Part shown: one piece after another, positions 35,010-42,977 of the stretch
How positions within the stretch are numbered: position 1 is the first letter of the stretch
Layout: each line of letters opens with the position of its first letter
DNA from: Emcibacter sp048269205
GTDB lineage: Bacteria; Pseudomonadota; Alphaproteobacteria; Sphingomonadales; Emcibacteraceae
Assembly (NCBI RefSeq): GCF_048269205.1
Contig: NZ_JBLXJC010000001.1
Location: 1,674,001-1,738,000, forward strand
Direction of reading: 5' to 3'
DNA length: 64,000 nucleotides
The notes under the pieces: model-generated
What the model saw: the letters and a program-made list of their open reading frames with translations, nothing else
The model's database searches: none
Told to the model about the DNA's origin: nothing
Program-made: the position numbers and the translations under genes

Positions 35010-35617
35010 AAATCAACACCGCGGACCGGCTTGAAGCCAGCATCAAAAGGATGCTTGATATTCTGCATTTCCGTGACCAGATCGGCCACCTCCATCAATT
35101 CCTTTGGGGCATCCCGTCCGGTAACAAAGACGGAGCAATCCTTCTGTCGCGACTGAAGTCCTGCAATCACTTCCTCGACCGGCAGGTAATCATTGCGCAG
35201 GACAATATTCAGCTCATCCAGGACAACCAGCGCGTAATCTCCGCTCTGCATCATCCCGAGCCCGACATTCCAGGCTTCACGCGCCGCGGCAATGTCCCGC
35301 TCCCGGTCCTGGGTATCCCAGGTAAACCCCTCGCCCATGACCCTGAAATCGACCAAATCCTCGAAACGCTTGAAAAACAGCCGCTCACCGGTTTTCCATT
35401 TTCCCTTGATAAACTGCACCACACCGACTTTTTTATTCCAGCCCAGGGCGCGCAGAACAGTGCCAAAGGCCGCCGTTGTCTTGCCTTTGCCCGAACCGGT
35501 ATTGACCATCAGAAGGCCGCACTCCTGCTTTGCTTTCTCCGCCATCTTTTGCCGATGGGCCGCCTGCTGCTTTTTCATTTCTTCGCGGTGCTGTTCGTTT
35601 TTATCCTGCGCAGTCAT
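35006..35617 (-). CDS. cobO: Cob(I)yrinic acid a,c-diamide adenosyltransferase
   Basis: CobO/BtuR transfers the adenosyl group of ATP to Co(I) corrinoids. The 203-residue protein has a charged helical N-terminus (about 30 residues), the P-loop NTGSGKGKTTAAFG (39-52), and the conserved VQFIKGKWKTGE and LDELNIVLRNDYLP motifs. It is last in the riboswitch-led btuB operon, overlapping cobD by 17 bases. Its stop and that of cobC share TTAA on opposite strands, so the two cob operons collide end to end. Confidence 0.95.
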   Translation of the reverse strand: MTAQDKNEQHREEMKKQQAAHRQKMAEKAKQECGLLMVNTGSGKGKTTAAFGTVLRALGWNKKVGVVQFIKGKWKTGERLFFKRFEDLVDFRVMGEGFTWDTQDRERDIAAAREAWNVGLGMMQSGDYALVVLDELNIVLRNDYLPVEEVIAGLQSRQKDCSVFVTGRDAPKELMEVADLVTEMQNIKHPFDAGFKPVRGVDF

Positions 35618-36638
35618 CTGCTTTCCTTTTCAGCTGTTGCTCCAGTCTTTTCCAGGCCGCCTCGCTCCCCGGCAGTCCAAAACGGAGATGGCGGGAATTT
35701 TCCGGGAAAGTCCTCACATAAATTCCTTCCCGTAACAGATGTTCAGCCCGGGCCGCTGCATCCTCTGCCTCCACAAGACAATAAAGCAGGGTCGAGCCGA
35801 CAACCCTGAAACCGGATGTCGATAGCAGGGCGGCAAGCCTGTCCATTTCCCCGGCAAGTGCTTCACGGGTTCCCGCGATCCATTCGTGGTCCCTGTAAAA
35901 ATGCCCGAACACCCTTAAGGTCAGGGTCGAAATCTCCCACAAAGGGCATTTAGCCGTGATGTTTTCCTTCAGGCTTCCCGTCGCAACCACGGCCCCGAGC
36001 CTTAATCCCGCAAGTCCGGAAAATTTTCCCGCTGACCGCAGCACAACCAATCCTTCCCGCAGAGGAAAATTCAACAGGCTGAGCCCCGGCTCGATATCTG
36101 CAAAGGCCTCATCAATGATGACTGTCCCGCCCCGCTCGATATGCGCGAGGCAAAGCAGATAGAGCTTTTCCGGATCGAATTTCCGGCCATCCGGGTTATT
36201 GGGATGGGTCAGCACCAAAACGGAGCCTTCCGGTAAAAAGGTCATGATGTCCCAGTCATAAGGGATATGATGGACCCGATGTCCGTTTTTATGCCAGGCC
36301 AGGCCATGCTCCGAATAGGTCGGACCGGGAATATAGACATCACGCCCGGCATCCACGCAGAGCGGCAACATTTCGATCGCGGCCTGGGAACCGGGTGTCA
36401 GGGTCACATGGTCGTCTTCTACACCGAGATATTGGGCACAGGCCGTGCGGCAAAACTCCATATCCTGCCCCCCCGGCAACCGCGCTGCCGCCGCTTCCAG
36501 CTCCGCCATCGGGACCTTTTCCGTCCAGGGCCAGGGATTGGGATTGATGCCTGTGGACAGGTCAATCCAGGGCACCGGGGCGGTCGGGTATAGATCCATT
36601 GCCTCGGCAAGGTCTCCGCCATGGACTCTCTTTTTCAT
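35601..36638 (-). CDS. cobD: Threonine-phosphate decarboxylase-like aminotransferase
   Basis: A 345-residue class I/II PLP enzyme of the CobD/CobC family that supplies (R)-1-amino-2-propanol phosphate for the nucleotide loop. Features are IDLSTGINPNPWPW at the N-terminus, LTPGSQAAIEMLP, the VLTHPNNPDGR substrate loop, IIDEAFADIEPG, and Lys in RSAGKFSGLAGLRLG. It overlaps cbiB by four bases (ATGA). Named CobC in Pseudomonas and CobD in Salmonella; I use CobD to avoid confusion with the phosphatase. Confidence 0.9.
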   Translation of the reverse strand: MKKRVHGGDLAEAMDLYPTAPVPWIDLSTGINPNPWPWTEKVPMAELEAAAARLPGGQDMEFCRTACAQYLGVEDDHVTLTPGSQAAIEMLPLCVDAGRDVYIPGPTYSEHGLAWHKNGHRVHHIPYDWDIMTFLPEGSVLVLTHPNNPDGRKFDPEKLYLLCLAHIERGGTVIIDEAFADIEPGLSLLNFPLREGLVVLRSAGKFSGLAGLRLGAVVATGSLKENITAKCPLWEISTLTLRVFGHFYRDHEWIAGTREALAGEMDRLAALLSTSGFRVVGSTLLYCLVEAEDAAARAEHLLREGIYVRTFPENSRHLRFGLPGSEAAWKRLEQQLKRKADDCAG

Positions 36639-37597
36639 AGCAGCACTCCCATACTCAGCGACAATCCGAGCAATATGCCACAGGTCGTCTTGACCACGCC
36701 AAGGGCCTGGAGGATATCTCCTTTCTCAAGATGGTCGCGCCCTGTTCCCAGATAGGCGCCACTGACTTCGGTGGTGCCATAGCTCCGCGGCCCGCCAAGG
36801 CGGAAAGAGAGAACGTTGGCGATGGCTGCCTCTGGCCAGCCAGCATTGATCGAAAGATGCCCCTGTGCCTGTTTCATGGTCTGCTTCATTGTTTCCAGAA
36901 ACTGACACCGCCCCCCGACCCAACCCGCCAAAGCAAAGATAATTGCTGTAATCCGCGCCGGCAGAAAATTAGCCAGATCGTCCAGGCGAGCGGCGGCCTT
37001 GCCAAAATATTCGTACTTGTCTGATCGGTGTCCAATCATGCTGTCCGCCGTATTTATGGCCTTGTAGCCTACCAGTCCCGGAAGTCCGGCAATCAGAAAC
37101 CAGAACGCCGGCGCCACCACACCATCCGAGAAATTTTCCGCCAGGCTTTCCACGGCTGCCCGATTCACGCCCGCCTCATCCAGTGTTTCAACATTCCTGC
37201 CCACAATCAGAGCAACCGCGGCTCTGGCGCTGTCAATATCCTGAGAAGCACCAACGGCAGACACATGATCATAAAGGCTTCGTGCCGCAACCAGGCTGCT
37301 GCCAAAAACAACCACCATCCCCCAGGCCGCCCAGTCGGGTAACATCTGGAACAGAAGACGCTCGACACCCCAGGCCCCCAAAATCCAGAACGACAGATAA
37401 ACTGACAGGGAGAGCAGGCCGCGAAGAAAATTTTCCCTGTGGCCTGCAGTATGCCAGTGATTGAAATGGCGATCGAAAAAGTCCAGAATATTCCCCATGA
37501 TGACAACCGGGTGCGGGACCCGGCCATAAAGCCATTTCGGTTCCCCGCTGATCAGATCCAGAATTAGAATAAGGAAAAGCGCCAACGCCGGGTTCAT
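36635..37597 (-). CDS. cbiB: Adenosylcobinamide-phosphate synthase
   Basis: CbiB (CobD in Pseudomonas naming) amidates adenosylcobyric acid with aminopropanol or its phosphate. The 320-residue inner-membrane protein has about five helices and the hallmarks DLISGEPKWLYGRVPHPVV, IVGRNVETLDEAGVNRAAVE and ENFSDGVVAPAFWFL, with GLVGYKAINTADSMIGH. It overlaps btuF and cobD by four bases each (ATGA), so it is strictly coupled to both. Confidence 0.94.
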   Translation of the reverse strand: MNPALALFLILILDLISGEPKWLYGRVPHPVVIMGNILDFFDRHFNHWHTAGHRENFLRGLLSLSVYLSFWILGAWGVERLLFQMLPDWAAWGMVVVFGSSLVAARSLYDHVSAVGASQDIDSARAAVALIVGRNVETLDEAGVNRAAVESLAENFSDGVVAPAFWFLIAGLPGLVGYKAINTADSMIGHRSDKYEYFGKAAARLDDLANFLPARITAIIFALAGWVGGRCQFLETMKQTMKQAQGHLSINAGWPEAAIANVLSFRLGGPRSYGTTEVSGAYLGTGRDHLEKGDILQALGVVKTTCGILLGLSLSMGVLL

Positions 37598-38466
37598 TCA
37601 GACGCCCCCGCCACCTGTCCTTCCGCATTTTCCAGTTTTGCCAGTTCGGCGAGGATATATTCGGCGGCATCCGGCAGGAATATCCCGTTACAGGAAAGGT
37701 ATTTTCCCGGCACATAGATGGTGGGAATATCCTTCAACATGCGCTCCACCATGCCATGCCGGGAGATGCTCCAGCTGGAATTGTGATTGGACTCCATGTC
37801 AAAAAAACTGGCGATGATCAGGTCGGGCTTTCGGGAAACCAGGTGCTCGAGCGGGGTTTGCTGCCAGCCGGAATAATCGAATTCATCGGCCATGGTTCTG
37901 AAGCCCGCCAGATTAAGAAGATCGTTCACATAGGTACCCTTGCCTGCAGTAATTCCGCTTGGCGTGAGGTAGAGAACCAATTGTGGTTTCCTTGGCAAAT
38001 GCTCCAGTTTGTCGAAACGGCCGGCAAGTTGTTTGATTTTTTCCTCGGCACGTTTCTCCTGCCCCAAGGCGTGACCGATAATCCTGATATTGTTCAGCAG
38101 AACATCCCTCTGGTATCCGTATCCTGCCGAAGCGATTTTATAGCCCTGATCCTGTAAATAGTTCACATACCCGGATCCGGCCCAGTATCGGGCGATAACA
38201 TCAGGTTGATAGGCCAGAATTTCCTCAAGCGTGGACCCAAACTGTGGCAAGCCCTCGGCCAGATCCCGATAGAAGCTGTGCACGTCGGTGGCGTCCCGTG
38301 AAAGGGCGATAACCTGCTCCCGGTCTGCCAGTGCCAGCACATACTGGTCGGAACAATAATCCAGAGAGACGGCCCGTGGTTTTTGTGCTTCATCCGCCTG
38401 AGCAGAAAACGGCAACAGAAGTGCCGCCCCGAAAAACAACACAAATTTCAGGGCGGCGCATTTCAT
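37594..38466 (-). CDS. Periplasmic cobalamin-binding protein, BtuF-like
   Basis: A 290-residue exported substrate-binding protein of the BtuF/TroA class. A Sec signal peptide (cleavage near FSAQA-DEA) precedes two lobes joined by a long helix. AVSLDYCSDQYVLAL and EEILAYQPDVI are typical. It should take cobalamin from the outer-membrane receptor to an ABC importer, but no btuC or btuD is in this operon. The start ATG at 38466 lies two bases after the btuB stop. Heme or siderophore binding is excluded mainly by context. Confidence 0.83.
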   Translation of the reverse strand: MKCAALKFVLFFGAALLLPFSAQADEAQKPRAVSLDYCSDQYVLALADREQVIALSRDATDVHSFYRDLAEGLPQFGSTLEEILAYQPDVIARYWAGSGYVNYLQDQGYKIASAGYGYQRDVLLNNIRIIGHALGQEKRAEEKIKQLAGRFDKLEHLPRKPQLVLYLTPSGITAGKGTYVNDLLNLAGFRTMADEFDYSGWQQTPLEHLVSRKPDLIIASFFDMESNHNSSWSISRHGMVERMLKDIPTIYVPGKYLSCNGIFLPDAAEYILAELAKLENAEGQVAGASE

Positions 38467-38468
38467 GA

Positions 38469-40319
38469 TCAGAACCCTGCCCGGGCGCCGATATAGAAGG
38501 AACGGTCCGGTGTGCCGTAACCGTATATCTGCTGATATTCCTTATCGAACAGATTGTCTACACGGCCAAAGATTTCGAAGGTATCATTGATCCGGTAGCT
38601 GGTGCGAAGGTCCACCCGGGTCCATGCCTCTACAGACGGCGAATAGGGATCCCTTTCCTCACTATTGTGAGTGGCGCTCAACGCCAGTAACAGGTCGGCG
38701 CTCGCCTGCCATTCGATCTGGCCAAAAACCATATGCTCCGGCACACGGTCCAGCTTTACTCCTGTCGCACCGTCTTCCGCATCCGTATAGGTATAATTGG
38801 CGGAAAGACGAATGCTGTCCAGAACCTGGGCGTCAAACCGCAGTTCCAGCCCCTGGGTTTCGACCTCGGCGATATTGTCATACCCGGCCGTATAGGAAAA
38901 ATCGATCATATTGTCGATGTTGTGATGGAACCAAGTCACAGCAACAAACAAACGGTCCTCGAAGAGATTCTGCTCAACACCGATTTCCCAGCCCTCGGAT
39001 TCCTCCGGCTTCAGGTTGGGATTGGCTACCGTCAGGCCGCAGAAGGTACAGATATAGGTCAGCTGATAAACACTTGGCGCCTTAAAGCTTTCACCCCAGT
39101 TGGCAAAGAGCTTTGTGCCGGTATCTTCCATATAATAGGAAGCCGTCAGACGCGGGGTTGTGGTGTCGCCATAACGGTTATGATCGTCATAACGCAGACC
39201 CGCCGTCAGGGTCAGCCCCGCCAGCCCCTGCCAGGCAACCTCGCCCACCAGACTGTCGATATTGAATTTTTCGTCTGTGACTGTTTCCGCTTTTGTTTCC
39301 TCGTGCTGGGCCCCAAAGGACAAGGTCAGAGACGGATCGATTTCATATACGCCAAAATAGTCAACATTCCAGCGCGTTCCCTCGGCCAGATAACTCTGTA
39401 CCCCGTCAGAAAAATTTTCCCGGTCGGTTTCAGAATAGTTCACGGAAACCGTATTGTGGAACTTTCCATCGGCCACATCATAGAACCATTTGCCGCCGAT
39501 CAGGAATTCTTCCGTAAAGCCGACTTCATCGCCATCCGCCGGACCGTAGCCGTCATATTCATTGCGGCTTTTTGAATAGCGGGTCACAACTTCCGTATTA
39601 AATTCAGGGGCAATTTCCGCATTGATCTTACCGTGCAGGGTATAGTTCCAGTAACCATCTTCTTCGGAATTGCCGTTATTTTCATCGGCCTTTGAAATAC
39701 CGTCTGTATCAATGCCGGATATACCGAGGCTGAATTTCAGCTTGTCATTGCCGCCCAGCAGCAGGCCACTACCCCGATATGTATTATAGGAACCGGCTTC
39801 GACGGTGGCCGTTCCGCCCAGACCTTCCTTGCCGCTTTTGGTAATGATATTGATTACGCCGCCAATGGCATCGGATCCATACATGATGGATTGCGGGCCT
39901 TTAAGCACCTCGATCCGCTCAATTCCATTCGCTTCCAGATTGGCAAAATTATAGCTGCCGCCGGTGCCGGAAACATCATTAATCTGCACGCCGTCAATCA
40001 GGATGACGGTCTGGTCGCTGGAGGCCCCGCGAATGCGAATGGAAGAAGATCCTCCGAAAGATCCGTTGCCATTCAGGCTCAGGCCCGGCACATTCTGCAG
40101 AATGTCCTGCACAAAGTAATCCTGCCGCTTTTGAATATCCAGATCATTCAGCACCTCGATACTGCTGCCCACTTCTGAAAGCGGTTTTTCATAACGTGTT
40201 GCCGTGACAACGATTTCCTCGGCAATGTCGGTTACGTCCTCGGCCAGCACAGGGCTAACAAGAGCCGTACCGGCCAACAGGGTGAGTGTGGATGATCTGA
40301 GTTGTTGTTTGACTAACAT
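38469..40319 (-). CDS. btuB: TonB-dependent cobalamin receptor BtuB-like
   Basis: A 616-residue outer-membrane transporter. A signal peptide (cleavage after PVLA) is followed by a TonB box region EEIVVTATR, a plug domain with VLIDGVQINDVSG and RIEVLKGPQSIMYGSDAIGGVINIIT, then a 22-strand barrel ending in aromatic YIGARAGF. Its size equals E. coli BtuB, and the leader carries a cobalamin riboswitch, which makes corrinoid the likely ligand. The start ATG has GGAG 8 bases upstream, inside a 9-bp stem. It heads a five-gene operon. Confidence 0.93.
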   Translation of the reverse strand: MLVKQQLRSSTLTLLAGTALVSPVLAEDVTDIAEEIVVTATRYEKPLSEVGSSIEVLNDLDIQKRQDYFVQDILQNVPGLSLNGNGSFGGSSSIRIRGASSDQTVILIDGVQINDVSGTGGSYNFANLEANGIERIEVLKGPQSIMYGSDAIGGVINIITKSGKEGLGGTATVEAGSYNTYRGSGLLLGGNDKLKFSLGISGIDTDGISKADENNGNSEEDGYWNYTLHGKINAEIAPEFNTEVVTRYSKSRNEYDGYGPADGDEVGFTEEFLIGGKWFYDVADGKFHNTVSVNYSETDRENFSDGVQSYLAEGTRWNVDYFGVYEIDPSLTLSFGAQHEETKAETVTDEKFNIDSLVGEVAWQGLAGLTLTAGLRYDDHNRYGDTTTPRLTASYYMEDTGTKLFANWGESFKAPSVYQLTYICTFCGLTVANPNLKPEESEGWEIGVEQNLFEDRLFVAVTWFHHNIDNMIDFSYTAGYDNIAEVETQGLELRFDAQVLDSIRLSANYTYTDAEDGATGVKLDRVPEHMVFGQIEWQASADLLLALSATHNSEERDPYSPSVEAWTRVDLRTSYRINDTFEIFGRVDNLFDKEYQQIYGYGTPDRSFYIGARAGF

Positions 40320-40322
40320 TCT

Positions 40323-40375
40323 AAATACTCCAAGTGTCCCAAGGGACTGTTTGCACTAATGCTGTGGGAGTATTT
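40323..40375 (-). promoter_or_regulatory. SD-sequestering hairpin in the btuB leader
   Basis: On the minus strand AAATACTCC (40375-40367) pairs perfectly with GGAGTATTT (40331-40323). The second arm contains the GGAG ribosome-binding site of btuB. An inner GTCCC-TT-GGGAC hairpin sits in the loop. This looks like the translational expression platform of the upstream riboswitch. Confidence 0.7.
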
Positions 40376-40439
40376 GAAAGATTTGCCAGACACTCCGCAC
40401 AAGCAACGGGTGTCGCCTGTACGGATTACCGCTCTGATC

Positions 40440-40640
40440 CATTAGCCCGATGGTCAGAAGGGCGACCGGATGGCAGGTTTCCTGGCTTCCGGGTTTTCAC
40501 TCTCGCCCGACCTTCCCGGACATTGTCCAGTGGTCAATAAACGGGCTCAAGCTCGCCGGTTACAGTTGCGGGTACAGCCATGGTTTTGAATAATTCCGCA
40601 CCATGTTCCCTTTTACCCCCTTACGGGGCACCATCCAGGG
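40440..40640 (-). promoter_or_regulatory. Cobalamin riboswitch (B12 element)
   Basis: On the minus strand the leader contains the conserved order GGGAACATGGTG, CCCGCAACTGTAACCGG and then the B12 box AAGCCAGGAAACCTGCC (plus-strand 40472-40488). These are the core elements of the AdoCbl-binding riboswitch. The boundaries are approximate. Ligand binding should reduce expression of btuB and the coupled btuF-cbiB-cobD-cobO genes. Confidence 0.93.
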
Positions 40641-40643
40641 AGA

Positions 40644-40672
40644 CTTATACACACAGTTATTATTTTGTGCAA
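40644..40672 (-). promoter_or_regulatory. Candidate btuB operon promoter
   Basis: On the minus strand TTGCAC (40672-40667), a 17-base spacer and TATAAG (40649-40644) place the start just upstream of the riboswitch. The -35 element lies inside a TTGTGC-type palindrome. Confidence 0.6.
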
Positions 40673-40679
40673 TGCAAGA
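40665..40679. promoter_or_regulatory. Third PhaR-like palindrome
   Basis: TTGTGCAATGCAAGA has the same TTGTGCR-N-TGCAANA form as the two boxes at the phasin promoter. It overlaps the -35 of btuB and lies 190 bases before the thiolase operon. A further half-site, TGCACAA, is at 40792-40798. Chance similarity to a -35 element is possible. Confidence 0.4.
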
Positions 40680-40868
40680 GAATTCAATTTCGCTCGAGCC
40701 GGCCTCCTCAGGACCCTCGCCGGTTAAATTAGCCAATGATTTTCGGACCTTAGCTTACGCTTTTTGAAGCATTCATGTTATGAATATATAATGCACAATA
40801 TGCATTTTACGCATGCCATTTCCTCTTCTATCATATCCACTATATCAACCAGCCACCCAGGAGCATTC

Positions 40869-42071
40869 ATGACCAAGTCAACTCAAAACCGCGTTATCGT
40901 TGCCGGTGTGGGAATGATCCCTTTTACCAAGCCCGGCGCTTCGGAAACCTACGACATTATGGGGGCCCGGGCGACCAGAGAGGCTTTAACCGATGCCGGA
41001 CTCTCCTATGATCAATTGCAGCAAGCCTATGTGGGGTATGTTTATGGTGACTCCACCTCCGGCCAAAAGGCACTTTACAAGGTGGGTATGACCGGCATTC
41101 CGGTTTTCAATGTCAACAATAACTGCTCGACCGGCTCCTCCGCTCTGTTCCTGGCCCGTCAGGCGATCGAGTCAGGCATGGCCGATTGCGTCATTGCCCT
41201 GGGGTTCGAGCAGATGAACCCAGGCGCCCTGGGTGCCCAGTTTACGGACCGGCCGAGCCCGTTCGACCCCTTTGATGAAACCTGCGGCGAGTTGATCAAC
41301 CAGCCGGAAATCCCCATGGCATTACGCTATTTCGGCGGAGCCGGACTGGCGCATATGGAAAAATATGGTTCAACCCTGGAAGACTTCGCCAGAATCCGCG
41401 CCAAAGCCAGCCTTCATGCGACAAACAATCCTTTGGCCCTGTTCCGACAGAAGCTGTCCCCTGAAGATGTCCTTAACTCCCCCGTTATGTGGCCCGGGGT
41501 AATGACACGCCTGATGGCCTGCCCGCCGACCTGCGGTGCGGCCGCCGCCGTTCTGGTCTCAGAGGAATACGCCAGAAAGCATAACCTGCGAAGCGATGTA
41601 TCGATTGCGGCCCAGGCCATGACCACGGATATGCCAGGCAGCTTTGATTCCCGGGACATGATGAAGCTTGTCGGTTACGACATGACTTATGAGGCCTCCC
41701 GCCAGGTTTATGAGCAGGCCGGGATCGGACCGGATGATGTTGATGTGGTGGAACTGCATGACTGTTTTGCCCACAACGAGCTGATCACCTATGAAGGTCT
41801 TGGCCTGTGCCCCGAAGGCGGCGCGTCAAAATTTATCGCAGACGGCGATTACACCTACGGTGGGAAAGTCGTCACCAACCCGTCCGGCGGGCTGCTCTCT
41901 AAAGGGCACCCTCTCGGCGCGACCGGTCTGGCCCAGTGCTATGAACTGACCAACCAGCTTCGCGGGACTGCCGAAGCACGACAGGTTGACGGTGCCCGGA
42001 ATGCCCTGCAGCACAATCTGGGCCTGGGCGGCGCCTGTGTTGTCACGCTGTACCAAGCCGTCGGGGGTTAA
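40869..42071 (+). CDS. SCP-x-type thiolase
   Basis: A 400-residue thiolase-superfamily protein of the sterol-carrier-protein-x / lipid-transfer group, which cleaves 3-ketoacyl-CoA with CoA, often of branched or sterol side chains. The nucleophile is Cys86 in NVNNNCSTGSSAL; LHDCFAHNE and the C-terminal NPSGGLLSKGHPLGATG bring the other catalytic residues. There is no SCP2 domain fused. AGGAG lies 5 bases before the ATG at 40869; an in-frame upstream ATG at 40764 lacks a ribosome site. It starts a six-gene acyl-CoA operon. Confidence 0.9.
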   Translation: MTKSTQNRVIVAGVGMIPFTKPGASETYDIMGARATREALTDAGLSYDQLQQAYVGYVYGDSTSGQKALYKVGMTGIPVFNVNNNCSTGSSALFLARQAIESGMADCVIALGFEQMNPGALGAQFTDRPSPFDPFDETCGELINQPEIPMALRYFGGAGLAHMEKYGSTLEDFARIRAKASLHATNNPLALFRQKLSPEDVLNSPVMWPGVMTRLMACPPTCGAAAAVLVSEEYARKHNLRSDVSIAAQAMTTDMPGSFDSRDMMKLVGYDMTYEASRQVYEQAGIGPDDVDVVELHDCFAHNELITYEGLGLCPEGGASKFIADGDYTYGGKVVTNPSGGLLSKGHPLGATGLAQCYELTNQLRGTAEARQVDGARNALQHNLGLGGACVVTLYQAVGG

Positions 42072-42074
42072 GCC

Positions 42075-42530
42075 ATGATCGACAAAAGCTTTATCGGGCT
42101 GGACCTGGGGTCCCACGAGGTGCAGCCAGAGAAAGGCGCGCTGAAGTTTTTCGCAAAAGCTATCGGGCAGGAAAATCCGGTCTTTTTTAATGAAGCCGCC
42201 GCTGCAGAAGCCGGTTATCCCGGCCTGCCGGTCCCACCGACCTACTATTTTTCAATGGACCTGCTTCAGGACGAACCATTCAAATATTTCGAGACCCTGG
42301 GCATCAATATTGCCCATGTGCTTCACGGCACCCAGGATTTCGAATATTTCAAGCCCGCCTTTGCCGGGGACACCGTTATCCTGAAAGCAGTCATTAAAGA
42401 CATTTACGATAAGAAAAACGGCGCCCTTGAATTCGTGATCAAAGAGGTCCGGGCCGAGAACAAGGCCGGTGAGCTTCTGGCCAGACAAATCATGACAGTG
42501 GTTGTTCGCAACCCGAAGAAGGGAGCATGA
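42075..42530 (+). CDS. MaoC-like dehydratase subunit (N-terminal type)
   Basis: A 151-residue hot-dog-fold protein of the MaoC_dehydrat_N family. It lacks the catalytic D-x4-H of hydratase 2 and has instead PPTYYFSMDLLQDEPF and LHGTQDFEYFKPAFAGD. Such proteins pair with a catalytic MaoC partner to form heteromeric enoyl-CoA hydratases, as with ChsH1-ChsH2 in steroid side-chain degradation. It begins 3 bases after the thiolase stop and overlaps the next gene by four bases, consistent with a two-subunit enzyme. Confidence 0.85.
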   Translation: MIDKSFIGLDLGSHEVQPEKGALKFFAKAIGQENPVFFNEAAAAEAGYPGLPVPPTYYFSMDLLQDEPFKYFETLGINIAHVLHGTQDFEYFKPAFAGDTVILKAVIKDIYDKKNGALEFVIKEVRAENKAGELLARQIMTVVVRNPKKGA

Positions 42531-42952
42531 CAATGGCTTATATGGACCTTTCCACATTAAAGGCAGGCGACAGCATTCCGCCCCTTGATCTGGGGCCTGT
42601 CTCAAGGGCAACGCTGGCTCTTTTTGCCGGGGCTTCCGGTGATCACAATCCAATCCATATTGATCTCGATTTTGCCAAAAAAGCGGGCATGGAGGATGTC
42701 TTCTGTCACGGAATGCTCGGCATGGCCTATATGTCCCGCTTGCTGACCAATATTGCGCCCCTGGAAAAGATTAAAAGCTTTGGCACAAGGTTCGCCAATA
42801 TTACGCAAATCCATGCTCGTCTTACCTGCGCCGGACAGGTCGAGGAAATCGAGGAAACAGAAAATGGGCGGCTGATAAAGCTTTCCCTGACTGTTACAGA
42901 TGAGAATAACGATGTGAAATTGCAGGGACATGCCACCCTTGCTGTTGAATAG
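42527..42952 (+). CDS. MaoC-like enoyl-CoA hydratase (catalytic subunit)
   Basis: A 141-residue hot-dog-fold hydratase 2. The catalytic motif GDHNPIHID provides Asp39 and His44, and GMLGMAYMSRLL the following helix. It probably hydrates trans-2-enoyl-CoA to the (R)-3-hydroxyacyl-CoA together with the upstream non-catalytic subunit. The ATG at 42527 overlaps the previous stop (ATGA); a second ATG two codons on is also possible. Confidence 0.88.
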   Translation: MTMAYMDLSTLKAGDSIPPLDLGPVSRATLALFAGASGDHNPIHIDLDFAKKAGMEDVFCHGMLGMAYMSRLLTNIAPLEKIKSFGTRFANITQIHARLTCAGQVEEIEETENGRLIKLSLTVTDENNDVKLQGHATLAVE

Positions 42953-42977
42953 TAACTTTAAGTGAAAGTGAAAAACC

